From Pseudolysinimonas_A sp049651805 (GTDB lineage Bacteria > Actinomycetota > Actinomycetes > Actinomycetales > Microbacteriaceae): 64,000 nt of DNA. Below the pieces are notes generated by a model, which was given only the letters and a program-made list of their open reading frames with translations, was not told the origin of the DNA and made no database searches. Positions 49,769 through 58,171 of the stretch are shown one piece after another. Every line of letters starts with the position of its first letter. The stretch's first letter is position 1. The stretch covers positions 44,488 through 108,487 of the forward strand of contig NZ_JBASCU010000031.1 in NCBI RefSeq assembly GCF_049651805.1. Reading direction: 5' to 3'. The position numbers and the translations under genes are program-made.

Positions 49769-51709
49769 ATGGCGGGCGTCGCGAGGGTTCTCGTCGATGC
49801 AGCCCTGCCGCAACTCGATCGGCTGCTCGACTACCGCATTCCGGATTCGCTCGAGGGAGTCGAGCCCGGCATCCGGGTTTCGGTGCCGTTGCGGAGCGCG
49901 AAACGGATGGCGACGGCCTTCGTCATCGAGACGGCGGCGGATGCCGACTTCCCCGGCCCGCTGAGCGAGGTCTCGGCCGTCGTGTCGACGATTCCGGTGT
50001 TGCGACCGGAGGTGTGGCGGCTGGCCCGCGCTGTAGCCGATCGGGCGGCGGGGTCGGCGAACGACGTGCTGCGGCTCGCCGTGCCGCCTCGGCAGGTGCG
50101 GGTCGAGAAGGCGTGGCTGGCGCGGGTGCCGAGTGAGCGGTCGACGGTCGTCGCGCCGAGTCTCGACGGGTACGCCGGGCTGGCCGAGGCCCTCGATGCC
50201 GGGGAGAGGGTCGCCCTGCGGGTTCAGCCTGGGGTGACCGAGTCTGCCGGGGTGGCGGTGTCGCGTTGGGCGCTCGTGCTGGCGCAAGCCGCCGCCCACA
50301 CGCTGGCGGCGGGGCGTTCCAGCATCCTCGTGGCTCCGGATCATCGCGACCAAGACCAGCTCGAACGCGCGCTGACCGGTTTGGTGCCTGCAGACGCACT
50401 GTTGCGCTGGGACTCTCGGCAGCCGAACGCCGACCGCTACCGAGCGCTGCTCGTCGCCGGCGACCGGCCCTCGGTGATCGTCGGCAACCGCTCCGCGGTC
50501 TACGCGCCGGCCGAGAGCCTCGGGCTTCTCGCGATCTGGAACGACGGCGACCCGCTCCTCGGTGAGCCGCTTACGCCGTACGTTCACGCGCGCGACGCGG
50601 CTCTGGTGCGCCACGAACAGCAGGGCGGAGCCCTCGTGCTCGCCGGTCACACCCGCAGCACCGAGACGCAGCGGCTTGTCGAGATCGGCTGGTTGCGGGA
50701 ACTCGGGCCCGCGAAGCGCATCCGGCTGCGCATCATCCCGACCGCCGACGGCCCCGGCGACGAGGCGATCATGGCGCAGGCCCGCATCCCGTCGGTGGCG
50801 TGGCGCGAGGCTCGGGCCGGGCTCGACCGTGGGCCCGTGCTCGTCCAGGTCGCGCGGCCCGGGTACGCGCCAGGCTTGCGGTGCGCCGAGTGTGGCGAGG
50901 CGGCGCGATGCCGTCGGTGCTCGGGGCCGCTGCGGCAGCGCTCGGCGGGAGCGGTGCCCACCTGCACCTGGTGCGGTACGCCGGATCGCAGCTGGTCATG
51001 CCCGAACTGCCAATCGCGAAACTTCCGCACCTCAGGGGCGGGGAGCGCGCGCACCGCCGACGAACTAGGTCGTGCCTTCCCGGGCACGCGGGTCATCGTC
51101 TCCGACGGTGAGCGACCGATTCTCGAGGTGGACGACCGGCCGGCCCTCGTCATCGCGACCCGCGGCGCCGAGCCCTTCGCCCCGCACGGCTATCGCGCGG
51201 TGCTGTTGCTCGACGGCGAACGGATGCTGGCTCGCGAGAGCCTGCGCGTCGCCGAAGACTGCCTGCGCTGGTGGTCGGATGCCGCCGCCCTCGCCGCCGA
51301 CGATGCGGGAGTCGTGCTCGTCGGGGTCGGCGGAGCGCTGGGCCACGCACTCGCCGGGTGGGACCAGCCCGACTTCGCCCGCACCGAGTACGCGGGGCGC
51401 CGCGAACTACGGTTCCCGCCGGCGGTGCGGATGGCGACCCTGCAGGGCAACCCCGATGCCGTCGAGGAGGCGCTCGCGCAACTGCCCGCGTCCGCGGAGG
51501 TGCTCGGCACGACCCTGGCAGCAGGGCGTGCCCGGGCGATTCTGCGGTTCGACTACCGCGACGGCACCGAGATCGCCGAGTCGGTGCACGCCGAGGTCAT
51601 CCGTCAAGCGACGCGTCGTCGTAAGCCAATCCCTGGCACGCCGCCGCGCGGGCGTCAGCCCCTGCCGCTCCGTGCGCGATTCGACGATCCGGAGCCGTTC
51701 GAGGAGTAG
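49769..51709 (+). CDS. priA: PriA-like primosomal protein, helicase motifs degenerate
   Basis: 646 residues. The N-terminal DNA-binding part (VARVLVDAALPQLDRLLDYRIP) and the zinc-binding cysteines (LRCAECGEAARCRRCSGPL and CTWCGTPDRSWSCPNCQS) are present. The helicase core lacks a Walker A motif (RSSILVAPD replaces GxxGxGKT) and the DEAH box (IWNDGDPLLGE). This degenerate form is the known actinobacterial PriA type and probably acts as a replication-restart scaffold rather than a motor. It overlaps neither neighbour and is followed by two repeat copies. Confidence 0.9.
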   Translation: MAGVARVLVDAALPQLDRLLDYRIPDSLEGVEPGIRVSVPLRSAKRMATAFVIETAADADFPGPLSEVSAVVSTIPVLRPEVWRLARAVADRAAGSANDVLRLAVPPRQVRVEKAWLARVPSERSTVVAPSLDGYAGLAEALDAGERVALRVQPGVTESAGVAVSRWALVLAQAAAHTLAAGRSSILVAPDHRDQDQLERALTGLVPADALLRWDSRQPNADRYRALLVAGDRPSVIVGNRSAVYAPAESLGLLAIWNDGDPLLGEPLTPYVHARDAALVRHEQQGGALVLAGHTRSTETQRLVEIGWLRELGPAKRIRLRIIPTADGPGDEAIMAQARIPSVAWREARAGLDRGPVLVQVARPGYAPGLRCAECGEAARCRRCSGPLRQRSAGAVPTCTWCGTPDRSWSCPNCQSRNFRTSGAGSARTADELGRAFPGTRVIVSDGERPILEVDDRPALVIATRGAEPFAPHGYRAVLLLDGERMLARESLRVAEDCLRWWSDAAALAADDAGVVLVGVGGALGHALAGWDQPDFARTEYAGRRELRFPPAVRMATLQGNPDAVEEALAQLPASAEVLGTTLAAGRARAILRFDYRDGTEIAESVHAEVIRQATRRRKPIPGTPPRGRQPLPLRARFDDPEPFEE

Positions 51710-51723
51710 CACCCCTCTTCACC

Positions 51724-51739
51724 GGTCGAGTAGCCCGCA
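51724..51739 (+). repeat. Truncated copy of the dispersed hairpin repeat
   Basis: GGTCGAGTAGCCCGCA: left arm and half of the inner stem only, 11 bases before the full copy at 51751. Confidence 0.75.
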
Positions 51740-51750
51740 CCCCCCTCGCT

Positions 51751-51785
51751 GGTCGAGTAGCCCGCGCAGCGGGCGTGTCGAGACC
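51751..51785 (+). repeat. Dispersed hairpin repeat (core GCCCGC/GCGGGC)
   Basis: GGTCGAGTA, GCCCGC-GCA-GCGGGC, then GTGTCGAGACC. Located between priA and fmt. Confidence 0.9.
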
Positions 51786-51811
51786 ACTCGACGGCAGTGT
51801 TGAATGAACAG

Positions 51812-52717
51812 ATGCCCCTAAGGATCGTGTTCGCGGGAAGCCCCGCTGCCGCGGTCCCCAGTCTCCAGGCTCTCGCGGCGACCGAGCACGAGATCGTCGC
51901 CGTCGTCACCCGTGAAGACGCCCCCCTCGGCCGCAAGCGCGTGCTCACCCCAACGCCGGTCGCCGACGCCGCCGAAACGCTCGGCATCCCGGTGCTGAAG
52001 GCGAACCGCATCGCGCCCCTGGAGGCCCGCATCGCGACGCTACGGCCCGACCTCGGCGTCATCGTCGCGTATGGCGGGCTCATCCGTGAGCCGCTGCTGT
52101 CGACGCCGCGGCTGGGCTGGATCAACCTGCACTTCTCTCTGCTGCCGCGCTGGCGGGGCGCAGCACCCGTGCAGCGGGCGCTCATCGCGGGCGACGAGCA
52201 GACCGGCGCTACGGTGTTCCAGCTGGTCGCCGAGCTGGATGCCGGGCCGGTGTTCGCGACCCTGGAGTATCCGATCGGGCGCAACCAGACGGCGGGTCAC
52301 CTGCTCGAGGTGCTCGCCGAGCGCGGAGCCGGACTGTTGGCGTCGGTCGTCGACGACCTCGACGCCGGAACGGCGCAGGCGGCCACGCAGGTCGGCGACG
52401 TGACGCTCGCCCCGAAACTCGACCTGGAGGATGGCCGCCTCGACTGGTCGCGACCCGCCGCCGAACTGGATGCCCGCATCCGCGGCACCACGCCCGAGCC
52501 GGGGGCATTCGCCTTGCTCGATGGCGGCGAGCGGCTGAAGGTGCTGGATGCTGCCATCGCTCACGGCGACCCGACGCTGGCGGCGGGCGAGTTCGATCTG
52601 CGGGCCGGGCGACTGCTCGTCGGCAGCGGCACCGACCCGTTGCATCTCGTGACCGTGCAACCGGCGGGCAAGCGTGCGATGGCCGCCGCCGACTGGTGGC
52701 GAGGTCGCATCCGATGA
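51812..52717 (+). CDS. fmt: Methionyl-tRNA formyltransferase
   Basis: 301 residues from ATG 51812 (MPLRIVFAGSPAAAVPSLQ); a GTG at 51797 would add five residues with no homologous match, so the ATG is preferred. The formyl-transfer site is INLHFSLLPRWRGAAPVQRA with its Asn and His, plus GDEQTGATVF with the Asp. The C-terminal OB domain starts around residue 210. It makes fMet-tRNA for initiation. It overlaps rsmB by ATGA. Confidence 0.94.
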   Translation: MPLRIVFAGSPAAAVPSLQALAATEHEIVAVVTREDAPLGRKRVLTPTPVADAAETLGIPVLKANRIAPLEARIATLRPDLGVIVAYGGLIREPLLSTPRLGWINLHFSLLPRWRGAAPVQRALIAGDEQTGATVFQLVAELDAGPVFATLEYPIGRNQTAGHLLEVLAERGAGLLASVVDDLDAGTAQAATQVGDVTLAPKLDLEDGRLDWSRPAAELDARIRGTTPEPGAFALLDGGERLKVLDAAIAHGDPTLAAGEFDLRAGRLLVGSGTDPLHLVTVQPAGKRAMAAADWWRGRIR

Positions 52718-54087
52718 GCACCAAGCACGGCGCCAGCACGACGGGTCGAGCCGCTCCCGCTCGCAAGGTCGCTGCTGAGGTTCTTGCGGCGGCGCGCGAC
52801 GACGATGCATACGCCAACCTGCTGCTACCCGCCCGGATCGCGCAGGCGAAGCTCAGCCCAGGGGATGCCGCACTGGCGACCGAGCTCACCTACGGCACGC
52901 TGCGGATGCAGGGGCGCTACGACCGCATCATCCGGCTCGCTGCCAATCGCGAGACCTCGGCAATCGACCCGGTGGTGCTCGACGTGCTGCGACTCGGCGT
53001 GCATCAGTTGGTCGCAACCCGCATCCCGCCGCACGCGGCTGTCGGCGACACCGTCGCCCTCGCGCCGCGCCGAGCGACCGGGTTCGTCAACGGCGTGCTC
53101 CGCACGGTCGCCCGGTCGACGCCCGAGGAGTGGGATGCGCGGGTGACCGGGGAGTTGACGGGCGACGCCCGGCTGGCGGCTGAGTACTCGCATCCCGAGT
53201 GGGTCATCGATGCGCTTCGTCGGTCGCTCGACGCTGACGGGCGCGTTGACGAGCTCGAGGAACTGCTCGCCGCCGACAACGTGGCCCCAGCTGTGTCGCT
53301 CGTCGCGCTGCCCGGACTCGTGTCGGTCGCTGAGGTGGGGGAGCCGGGCGGCATCTCGCCCACGGGAATTCAGGCGGTCGGCGGGGATCCTGCGTCGGTT
53401 CCTGCGGTCGCGGCTGGCACGGCTCGTGTGCAAGACGAGGGCTCACAACTCGCGGCGCTCATCCTCAGCCGGGCACGCGCGATCGTGCCGGGGGAACGGT
53501 GGCTCGACATGTGCGCCGGACCCGGTGGCAAGGCGGCGCTTCTCGCGGCCGAGGCCCTGATCGGCGGCGCCGAACTCGTGGCGAATGAGCTGGTTCCGGT
53601 GCGCGCCAAGCTGGTGCGCCGCGCCCTCGCGGTGTTCAACCCCGCTCCTCGTGTCGTCGAGGGCGACGCGACGCGGTTCGCGACGAGTGATCCCGGCGGA
53701 TTCGACCGCATCCTGCTCGACGCGCCGTGCACCGGCCTCGGAGCCCTGCGCCGGCGCCCCGAAGCGCGGTGGCGCAAGCAGCCCGCCGACATCCCAGGTC
53801 TCGTCGCGCTCCAGACAAGGCTGCTGGATGCCGCTGTCGCAGCTCTCGCCCCCGGCGGCCTGCTCGCCTATGTGACCTGCTCGCCGCATCCCGACGAGAC
53901 GCGGGCGGCCGTCGCCCGCGTGCTCAAGCGACACTCGGAGCTCAGTGCCGTCGACACTCGGGCCGTTGCCGCCGATATCGCGACGAGCGAGCTCGGGCCC
54001 GGCGTCGGACCCGCGGTGCAACTCTGGCCGCACCGCCACGGCACCGACGCGATGTTCGTGCAGCTGCTCTCTAAGGTGGACGCGTGA
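52714..54087 (+). CDS. rsmB: 16S rRNA m5C967 methyltransferase RsmB-like
   Basis: 457 residues from ATG 52714. The N-terminal NusB-like domain (about 1-150) is followed by the Rossmann methyltransferase domain: the SAM loop in WLDMCAGPGGKAALLAAE, the catalytic DAPCTGLGALRRRPEARW and the second Cys in VTCSPHPDE, where both cysteines typical of RNA m5C enzymes are present. The start overlaps fmt and the TGA overlaps the rpe GTG, so fmt, rsmB and rpe are coupled. Confidence 0.94.
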   Translation: MSTKHGASTTGRAAPARKVAAEVLAAARDDDAYANLLLPARIAQAKLSPGDAALATELTYGTLRMQGRYDRIIRLAANRETSAIDPVVLDVLRLGVHQLVATRIPPHAAVGDTVALAPRRATGFVNGVLRTVARSTPEEWDARVTGELTGDARLAAEYSHPEWVIDALRRSLDADGRVDELEELLAADNVAPAVSLVALPGLVSVAEVGEPGGISPTGIQAVGGDPASVPAVAAGTARVQDEGSQLAALILSRARAIVPGERWLDMCAGPGGKAALLAAEALIGGAELVANELVPVRAKLVRRALAVFNPAPRVVEGDATRFATSDPGGFDRILLDAPCTGLGALRRRPEARWRKQPADIPGLVALQTRLLDAAVAALAPGGLLAYVTCSPHPDETRAAVARVLKRHSELSAVDTRAVAADIATSELGPGVGPAVQLWPHRHGTDAMFVQLLSKVDA

Positions 54088-54746
54088 CAGCGCGCATTCA
54101 GCCCAGCATCCTCGCCGCGGACTTCGTGAACCTCGAAGCCGAGGTCGCCCGCATTGCGACCGCGGATGCCGTGCACGTCGACGTGATGGACAACCACTTC
54201 GTGCCCAACCTCACATTCGGGCCGCAGATGGTGGGCCGGCTGCAGGCGGTCGCTCCGATTCCGCTCGACGTGCATCTGATGATCTCGGATGTCGACCGCT
54301 GGGCTCCGGGCTACGCGGAGCTAGGCGCGTTCTCGGTGACGTTTCATGCAGAAGCGACCTCCGAACCGGTCACGCTTGCTCGTCGACTTCGCGAGATCGG
54401 CTCGCGCGCGGGGATCGCCGTCAAGCCGGGCACGTCGCTCGAGCCGTACTTGGAGCTGCTGCCCGAGTTCGACCAGATTCTCGTCATGACCGTGGAACCC
54501 GGGTTCGGCGGTCAGAGCTTCATGGCCGACATGATGCCCAAGGTCGCCGCCGCGCGTGCCGCCATCGACGCCGCGGGGATCGACGTGTGGCTTCAGGTCG
54601 ATGGTGGGATCGCGCTCGACACGATCGGCCAGGCGTCCGAGGCAGGGGCCGACACGTTCGTCGCCGGCTCGGCCGTGTACGGCGCGGCGGATGTCGAGGC
54701 CGCGATCACCGACCTGCGTGCGGCAGCAGGAGCCCACGCCCACTGA
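54084..54746 (+). CDS. rpe: Ribulose-phosphate 3-epimerase
   Basis: 220 residues from GTG 54084. PSILAADFVNLEAEV contains the catalytic Asp region, HVDVMDNHFVPNLTFGP the metal-binding His and Asp, and DVHLMISDVDRW, MTVEPGFGGQSF and QVDGGIALDTI follow. Interconverts ribulose 5-phosphate and xylulose 5-phosphate. Ends two bases before the NUDIX gene; in related genomes the next gene is often hisE. Confidence 0.96.
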   Translation: MTARIQPSILAADFVNLEAEVARIATADAVHVDVMDNHFVPNLTFGPQMVGRLQAVAPIPLDVHLMISDVDRWAPGYAELGAFSVTFHAEATSEPVTLARRLREIGSRAGIAVKPGTSLEPYLELLPEFDQILVMTVEPGFGGQSFMADMMPKVAAARAAIDAAGIDVWLQVDGGIALDTIGQASEAGADTFVAGSAVYGAADVEAAITDLRAAAGAHAH

Positions 54747-54747
54747 C

Positions 54748-55230
54748 ATGACCGGAACCCGCATCGTGCGTCGGGTCGCGCGGGTGCTCCTGCTCGATCC
54801 CGACGACGCGTTGTTGCTCATCCGAGGACATGACCCCGCCAGTCCCGACGCGGGGGATTGGTGGTTCACGCCCGGCGGCGGCATCGAAGGGACCGAGTCG
54901 TACCTCGACGCTGCGCGACGGGAAGTTCTCGAGGAGACGGGGACTTCGCTCGCCGATCTGCGGGCGCTTCGCGGCGAACGTCGGGCTGAGTTCGACTTCG
55001 ACGGGAGCCACTACGTGCAGCGCGAGCGCTACTTCACCGCACGTCTCGACCGGTTCGTCCCGGTTTCGACAGGATGGACGGATCTCGAGCGCCGCTCCAC
55101 GCTCGAGATGCGATGGTGGTCGGCTTCCGAGTTTGCCGGCAGCGGTGTGGTCTCGTTTCCCAACGATCTGGCGGCGCGCTGGGAGTCCGCCGTTCGGGTT
55201 CTCGCGGCTGCGTCGGGCCCAAACCGCTAG
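54748..55230 (+). CDS. NUDIX hydrolase
   Basis: 160 residues from ATG 54748. A complete NUDIX box runs from GGGIEGTESYLDAARR to REVLEETGTSL (G-x5-E-x7-REV-x-EE-x-G-T). The upstream RVARVLLLDPDDALLLIRGHD and PGDWWFTPGGG strands are typical. Substrate not predictable; the RIVRRVARVLL start and the DAGDWWF motif are shared with many actinobacterial dinucleotide or pyrophosphate hydrolases. Its TAG stop shares CTAG with the opposite SnoaL-like gene. Confidence 0.93.
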   Translation: MTGTRIVRRVARVLLLDPDDALLLIRGHDPASPDAGDWWFTPGGGIEGTESYLDAARREVLEETGTSLADLRALRGERRAEFDFDGSHYVQRERYFTARLDRFVPVSTGWTDLERRSTLEMRWWSASEFAGSGVVSFPNDLAARWESAVRVLAAASGPNR

Positions 55231-55667
55231 GTGGTGCGCTGCGCGTGGACTTCCGCCGCGCGCTTTCCCAACTTCCAGTGATCGCCCCGTCTGACGTACA
55301 GGTCGTTGTATGACCCCGCGAGGGACATCCACGAGAGATCGAGCAGCTCCACCTGCGACTGGACGTCAAACCGAGCTTGGGCGCTCAGCCCATCGGCACT
55401 CAACACAATCGAGGGATTGGATGTCCAATGGAATGCTCGCAAGCTCGTTTCCCACTGGTGCAGGATGGCGTCGCGGATCTGCTCGAGCCCGCTGAACGCC
55501 AGATCGTCGCGCACCTGCCACACGCCATCCTCCGACCACACCGACAGGAACAGGTCGAGGTCGCGGTGATCAGCCCCGCGACAGTAGTCGGCGGACAGCC
55601 GGGGGATCTCGCTCGCCGCCTCGAGTCGTTCGACGCGGCGAGCGAGGGCTGCAGTCGGATCGGTCAT
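55227..55667 (-). CDS. SnoaL-like (NTF2-fold) protein
   Basis: 146 residues from ATG 55667 (MTDPTAALARRVERLEAASE). The N-terminal helix, then LSADYCRGADHRDLDLFLSVW and SEDGVWQVRDDLAFSG match the SnoaL/NTF2-like small-molecule-binding fold, with the conserved DGVW strand and the C-terminal GDHWKLGKRAAEVH. Members are polyketide cyclases, dehydratases or hydrolases, or have no enzymatic role. The open frame upstream of ATG 55667 has no homologous content. Confidence 0.85.
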   Translation of the reverse strand: MTDPTAALARRVERLEAASEIPRLSADYCRGADHRDLDLFLSVWSEDGVWQVRDDLAFSGLEQIRDAILHQWETSLRAFHWTSNPSIVLSADGLSAQARFDVQSQVELLDLSWMSLAGSYNDLYVRRGDHWKLGKRAAEVHAQRTT

Positions 55668-55730
55668 CCGGTGATCGTACCCACCACAACTCGCGGTGGC
55701 GCCCGAGGCGTTGTCTCGGCATCGACCCGT

Positions 55731-55773
55731 TAGCGTGGACTGGCCAACACGAACCAAGAACTAAGGATGAAAC
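55731..55773 (+). promoter_or_regulatory. Probable FKBP gene promoter and leader
   Basis: TAGCGT at 55731-55736 is a plausible -10, with a short leader carrying AAGGA at correct distance from GTG 55774. Confidence 0.4.
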
Positions 55774-56145
55774 GTGGCGACTGACAAGACCAAGCCTGAG
55801 ATTGACTTCATCGAAGGCCCCGCCCCGACCGAACTCGTGAGCACTGATATCGAAGTGGGTGACGGCGCGGAAGCGACGCCGGGCGCACGCGTTACGGTGC
55901 ACTACGTGGGCGTCGACTTCGAAACCGGCGAAGAGTTCGACTCGTCGTGGAACCGCGGTGAGTCGATCGAGTTCCCGCTCAACGGGCTTGTGCGCGGCTG
56001 GCAGGAAGGCATCCCGGGCATGAAGGTCGGCGGACGCCGCCAGCTCGTCTGCCCGCCGGAGTGGGCGTACGGCCCCGCGGGTGGCGGTCACCGCCTCTCG
56101 GGTCGCACCCTCGTGTTCGTGATCGACTTGCTCGGCGTCGCTTAA
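55774..56145 (+). CDS. FKBP-type peptidyl-prolyl cis-trans isomerase
   Basis: 123 residues from GTG 55774 with AAGGA upstream. The domain shows GARVTVHYVGVDFETGEEFDSSW, the EFPLNGLVRGWQEGIPGMKVGG core and PPEWAYGPAGGG. It has no signal peptide, so it acts in the cytoplasm as a folding helper. The TAA stop shares TTAA with the opposing moeA stop. Confidence 0.95.
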   Translation: MATDKTKPEIDFIEGPAPTELVSTDIEVGDGAEATPGARVTVHYVGVDFETGEEFDSSWNRGESIEFPLNGLVRGWQEGIPGMKVGGRRQLVCPPEWAYGPAGGGHRLSGRTLVFVIDLLGVA

Positions 56146-57266
56146 GCGGCGCTCCAGGGCAGAGGCAGCACTTCGGCGTCGCCGACCGGCGGTACCACCA
56201 GCACGCCGGTCGCTGCGGCGAGTCCGCGCATCATGGCGGCACCCGTCCACTCAACCTCATCGAGCCCAGCACGCACGGGCACGAGGCGGGTGGCTTCGGG
56301 ATGCCGCTTCACCGATTCCGGAACCGGCACCGTCACGAGCGGGGCGATCACGCGTCCGGTGAACCCGGCGATCAGCACGTCGCCGAGGGAGAGCAGGCCG
56401 AGCATCGCGGCGAGGGGGTTGCCAGCCAGCCCGAGAACCAGCGTCCCCCCAGGAAGCTGCGCGAGCAGCGTCGGGCCGCCGGGGCGTGACGCCAGACCGG
56501 GCACCAGGTACTCGGCACCGAGGTCGTCGAGGGCGCGCCGTACGTGGTCGGCGTGCGAGCCGCCGGTTCCGCCGGTCGTCACCACGAGGTCGGTGTCGGC
56601 ATCCCGCAGGGCCGCGACGGTCGCATCGCGATCGTCGCCGATCCGCAGACTGCGGGTGGGGGAGGCGCCGAGCATCCCCAGGATTGCCGGGATCGTCGCG
56701 CCGAAGCTGTCGCGCACCATTCCAGGTGCAGGAACTCCCGAGAGCACGACCTCGTCGCCGGTGAACACCGTGGTCACGGTCGGGCGAGTCGCGACCTCGA
56801 CGCGGTCGGCGGTCGCGGCGGCGGCGAGCGCGAGGTGTGCGGGGGAGAGGCGGGCGCCTACGGCCACGAGGAGCTCGCCGCTGCGGGCTTCTTCGGCGGG
56901 CGGTCGGAGGTGGTCGCGGGTGTCGGGGCGATCGAGCACGAGCGTGTGACCGTCGACGTGGGCGTACTCGCTGCGGATGACGGCATCCGCCCCGGTCGGC
57001 ACCAGACCGCCGGTCACGATCGGCGTCGCTTCACCCGGGAGCAATGTGCCGCCGTCGACGAGCTGCCAGGGCGCCGAACCCGCGACCGCCCAGCCGTCCA
57101 TCGCTGCGGAGGCGTAGTGCGGGATGTCGATGCCAGCGGTCACGTCGCGCCGCAGCACGCGGCCGACCGCGGCGTCGAGGCTGACCTCCTCGGTGCCCAG
57201 CAGCGCAGCGGCTCGAGCCGCGACGAGGCGAGCCTCCGACCAGGGGAGACGACCCGGATGACTCAC
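56142..57266 (-). CDS. moeA: Molybdopterin molybdotransferase
   Basis: 374 residues from GTG 57266, which overlaps the DUF6457 stop. SLDAAVGRVLRRDV and IPHYASAAMDGWAV are family signatures, followed by TGGLVPTGADAVI, VTTGGTGGSHADHV and LAGNPLAAMLGL. The C-terminal beta domain is short. It inserts molybdate into molybdopterin. The longer open frame upstream is Arg-rich and not coding. First of a minus-strand cofactor trio (mobA, DUF6457, moeA in transcription order). Confidence 0.92.
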   Translation of the reverse strand: MSHPGRLPWSEARLVAARAAALLGTEEVSLDAAVGRVLRRDVTAGIDIPHYASAAMDGWAVAGSAPWQLVDGGTLLPGEATPIVTGGLVPTGADAVIRSEYAHVDGHTLVLDRPDTRDHLRPPAEEARSGELLVAVGARLSPAHLALAAAATADRVEVATRPTVTTVFTGDEVVLSGVPAPGMVRDSFGATIPAILGMLGASPTRSLRIGDDRDATVAALRDADTDLVVTTGGTGGSHADHVRRALDDLGAEYLVPGLASRPGGPTLLAQLPGGTLVLGLAGNPLAAMLGLLSLGDVLIAGFTGRVIAPLVTVPVPESVKRHPEATRLVPVRAGLDEVEWTGAAMMRGLAAATGVLVVPPVGDAEVLPLPWSAA

Positions 57267-57547
57267 GAGCGGCGCGCGGCCAGGTCTTTGGCGATGCGAG
57301 TCGCGGCGGCGGCGGCAGCGGCGGCGTCCTCGCCGAGCGCGGCTGCCCGACCTGCGGCGAACCCCACGAGGTAGGTCGTCAGGGGCGCGGCGGGGCGCAC
57401 GACGGAGTGTGCGACGACGCCGGCGAGGCCGAGCACCGAACGGATGTCGACATCCGCTTCGATACCGAGGGCGGCGCGCACCTCGTTCGACCAGTCCGCG
57501 AGGATGCCGTCGGTTTCGTCGGGAGTGGGTGGGTCTGACTCCGTCAT
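57263..57547 (-). CDS. DUF6457-domain protein
   Basis: 94 residues, small helical protein (ILADWSNEVRAALGIEADVD; SVLGLAGVVAHSVVRPAAPLT; YLVGFAAGRAAAL). Similar DUF6457 domains occur beside or fused to MobA-like proteins in actinobacteria. Overlapping ATGA with mobA and GTGA with moeA strongly suggests function in molybdenum cofactor handling. Biochemical role unknown. Confidence 0.8.
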   Translation of the reverse strand: MTESDPPTPDETDGILADWSNEVRAALGIEADVDIRSVLGLAGVVAHSVVRPAAPLTTYLVGFAAGRAAALGEDAAAAAAAATRIAKDLAARRS

Positions 57548-58119
57548 GTGCTGCTCCTGTCGGTGGGGCGGAAGGCGCCGAAACGCGTGGCGTCATCCCA
57601 GGTGTCGATGTCGTCGGTGGAACCGTCGGGAACCACCACCTCGACAAGATCGAGGGTACCGAGCAGTGCGCGCATCGAGGCATTGACCGCCGTCGGTAGC
57701 TGATCGAGCGCCGCTGCGAGAGCTGCAGCACGCACGACGATCGCGAGCTGTTGCCTGCGACCCCGGTCGACCGCGATCACACCATCGCCCGAGAACGCGT
57801 CGAGCATGACGGGAAGCGCCGCGTTCACGTCGGGCATGTCGCAGGCGATGACGAGCACAGCGTCGGCGTCACCCGGCAGGGAGTTTAGCCCCGCCGCAAT
57901 CGCAGCGACCGGACCGGCGAACGCGGGGTCCTCTCGAACGGCCGGCACGTCATCCACACCCTCGTCTCCGACGATGACGACGCGACGTGCCCCCGAGCTT
58001 CGTACGGCGTCGACCGAACGGCGCAGGAGCGTCTCACCAGCGATCTGCAACTTCTGCTTATCGGAATCACCAAGCCGTGACGAGCGACCCCCTGCGAGAA
58101 TGAGGGAGTCGACGATCAT
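57544..58119 (-). CDS. mobA: Molybdenum cofactor guanylyltransferase-like protein
   Basis: 191 residues from ATG 58119. The nucleotidyltransferase signature LILAGGRSSRLGDSDKQKL starts the protein, followed by LRRSVDAVRSSGARRVVIVG and CDMPDVNAALP. It transfers GMP to molybdopterin to form the bis-MGD-type cofactor. The frame is open further upstream but that stretch is not homologous. It diverges from fdhD across a 52-base gap with a short palindrome. Confidence 0.88.
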   Translation of the reverse strand: MIVDSLILAGGRSSRLGDSDKQKLQIAGETLLRRSVDAVRSSGARRVVIVGDEGVDDVPAVREDPAFAGPVAAIAAGLNSLPGDADAVLVIACDMPDVNAALPVMLDAFSGDGVIAVDRGRRQQLAIVVRAAALAAALDQLPTAVNASMRALLGTLDLVEVVVPDGSTDDIDTWDDATRFGAFRPTDRSST

Positions 58120-58150
58120 GCCGAACACTCTAAGTCTCGGCTGCGCATCA

Positions 58151-58162
58151 CTATCGTGATAG
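58151..58162. promoter_or_regulatory. Short palindrome in the mobA-fdhD divergent promoter region
   Basis: CTATC-GT-GATAG, a 5-bp inverted repeat, between two divergent genes of one pathway. It could be an operator for a shared regulator. It does not match the E. coli ModE consensus, so the identity is open. Confidence 0.3.
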
Positions 58163-58171
58163 GTATTGGAC

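Noticed and set aside
56142..57731. Long upstream extension of the moeA frame
   Set aside because: The part before GTG 57266 is an off-frame reading of DUF6457 and mobA.
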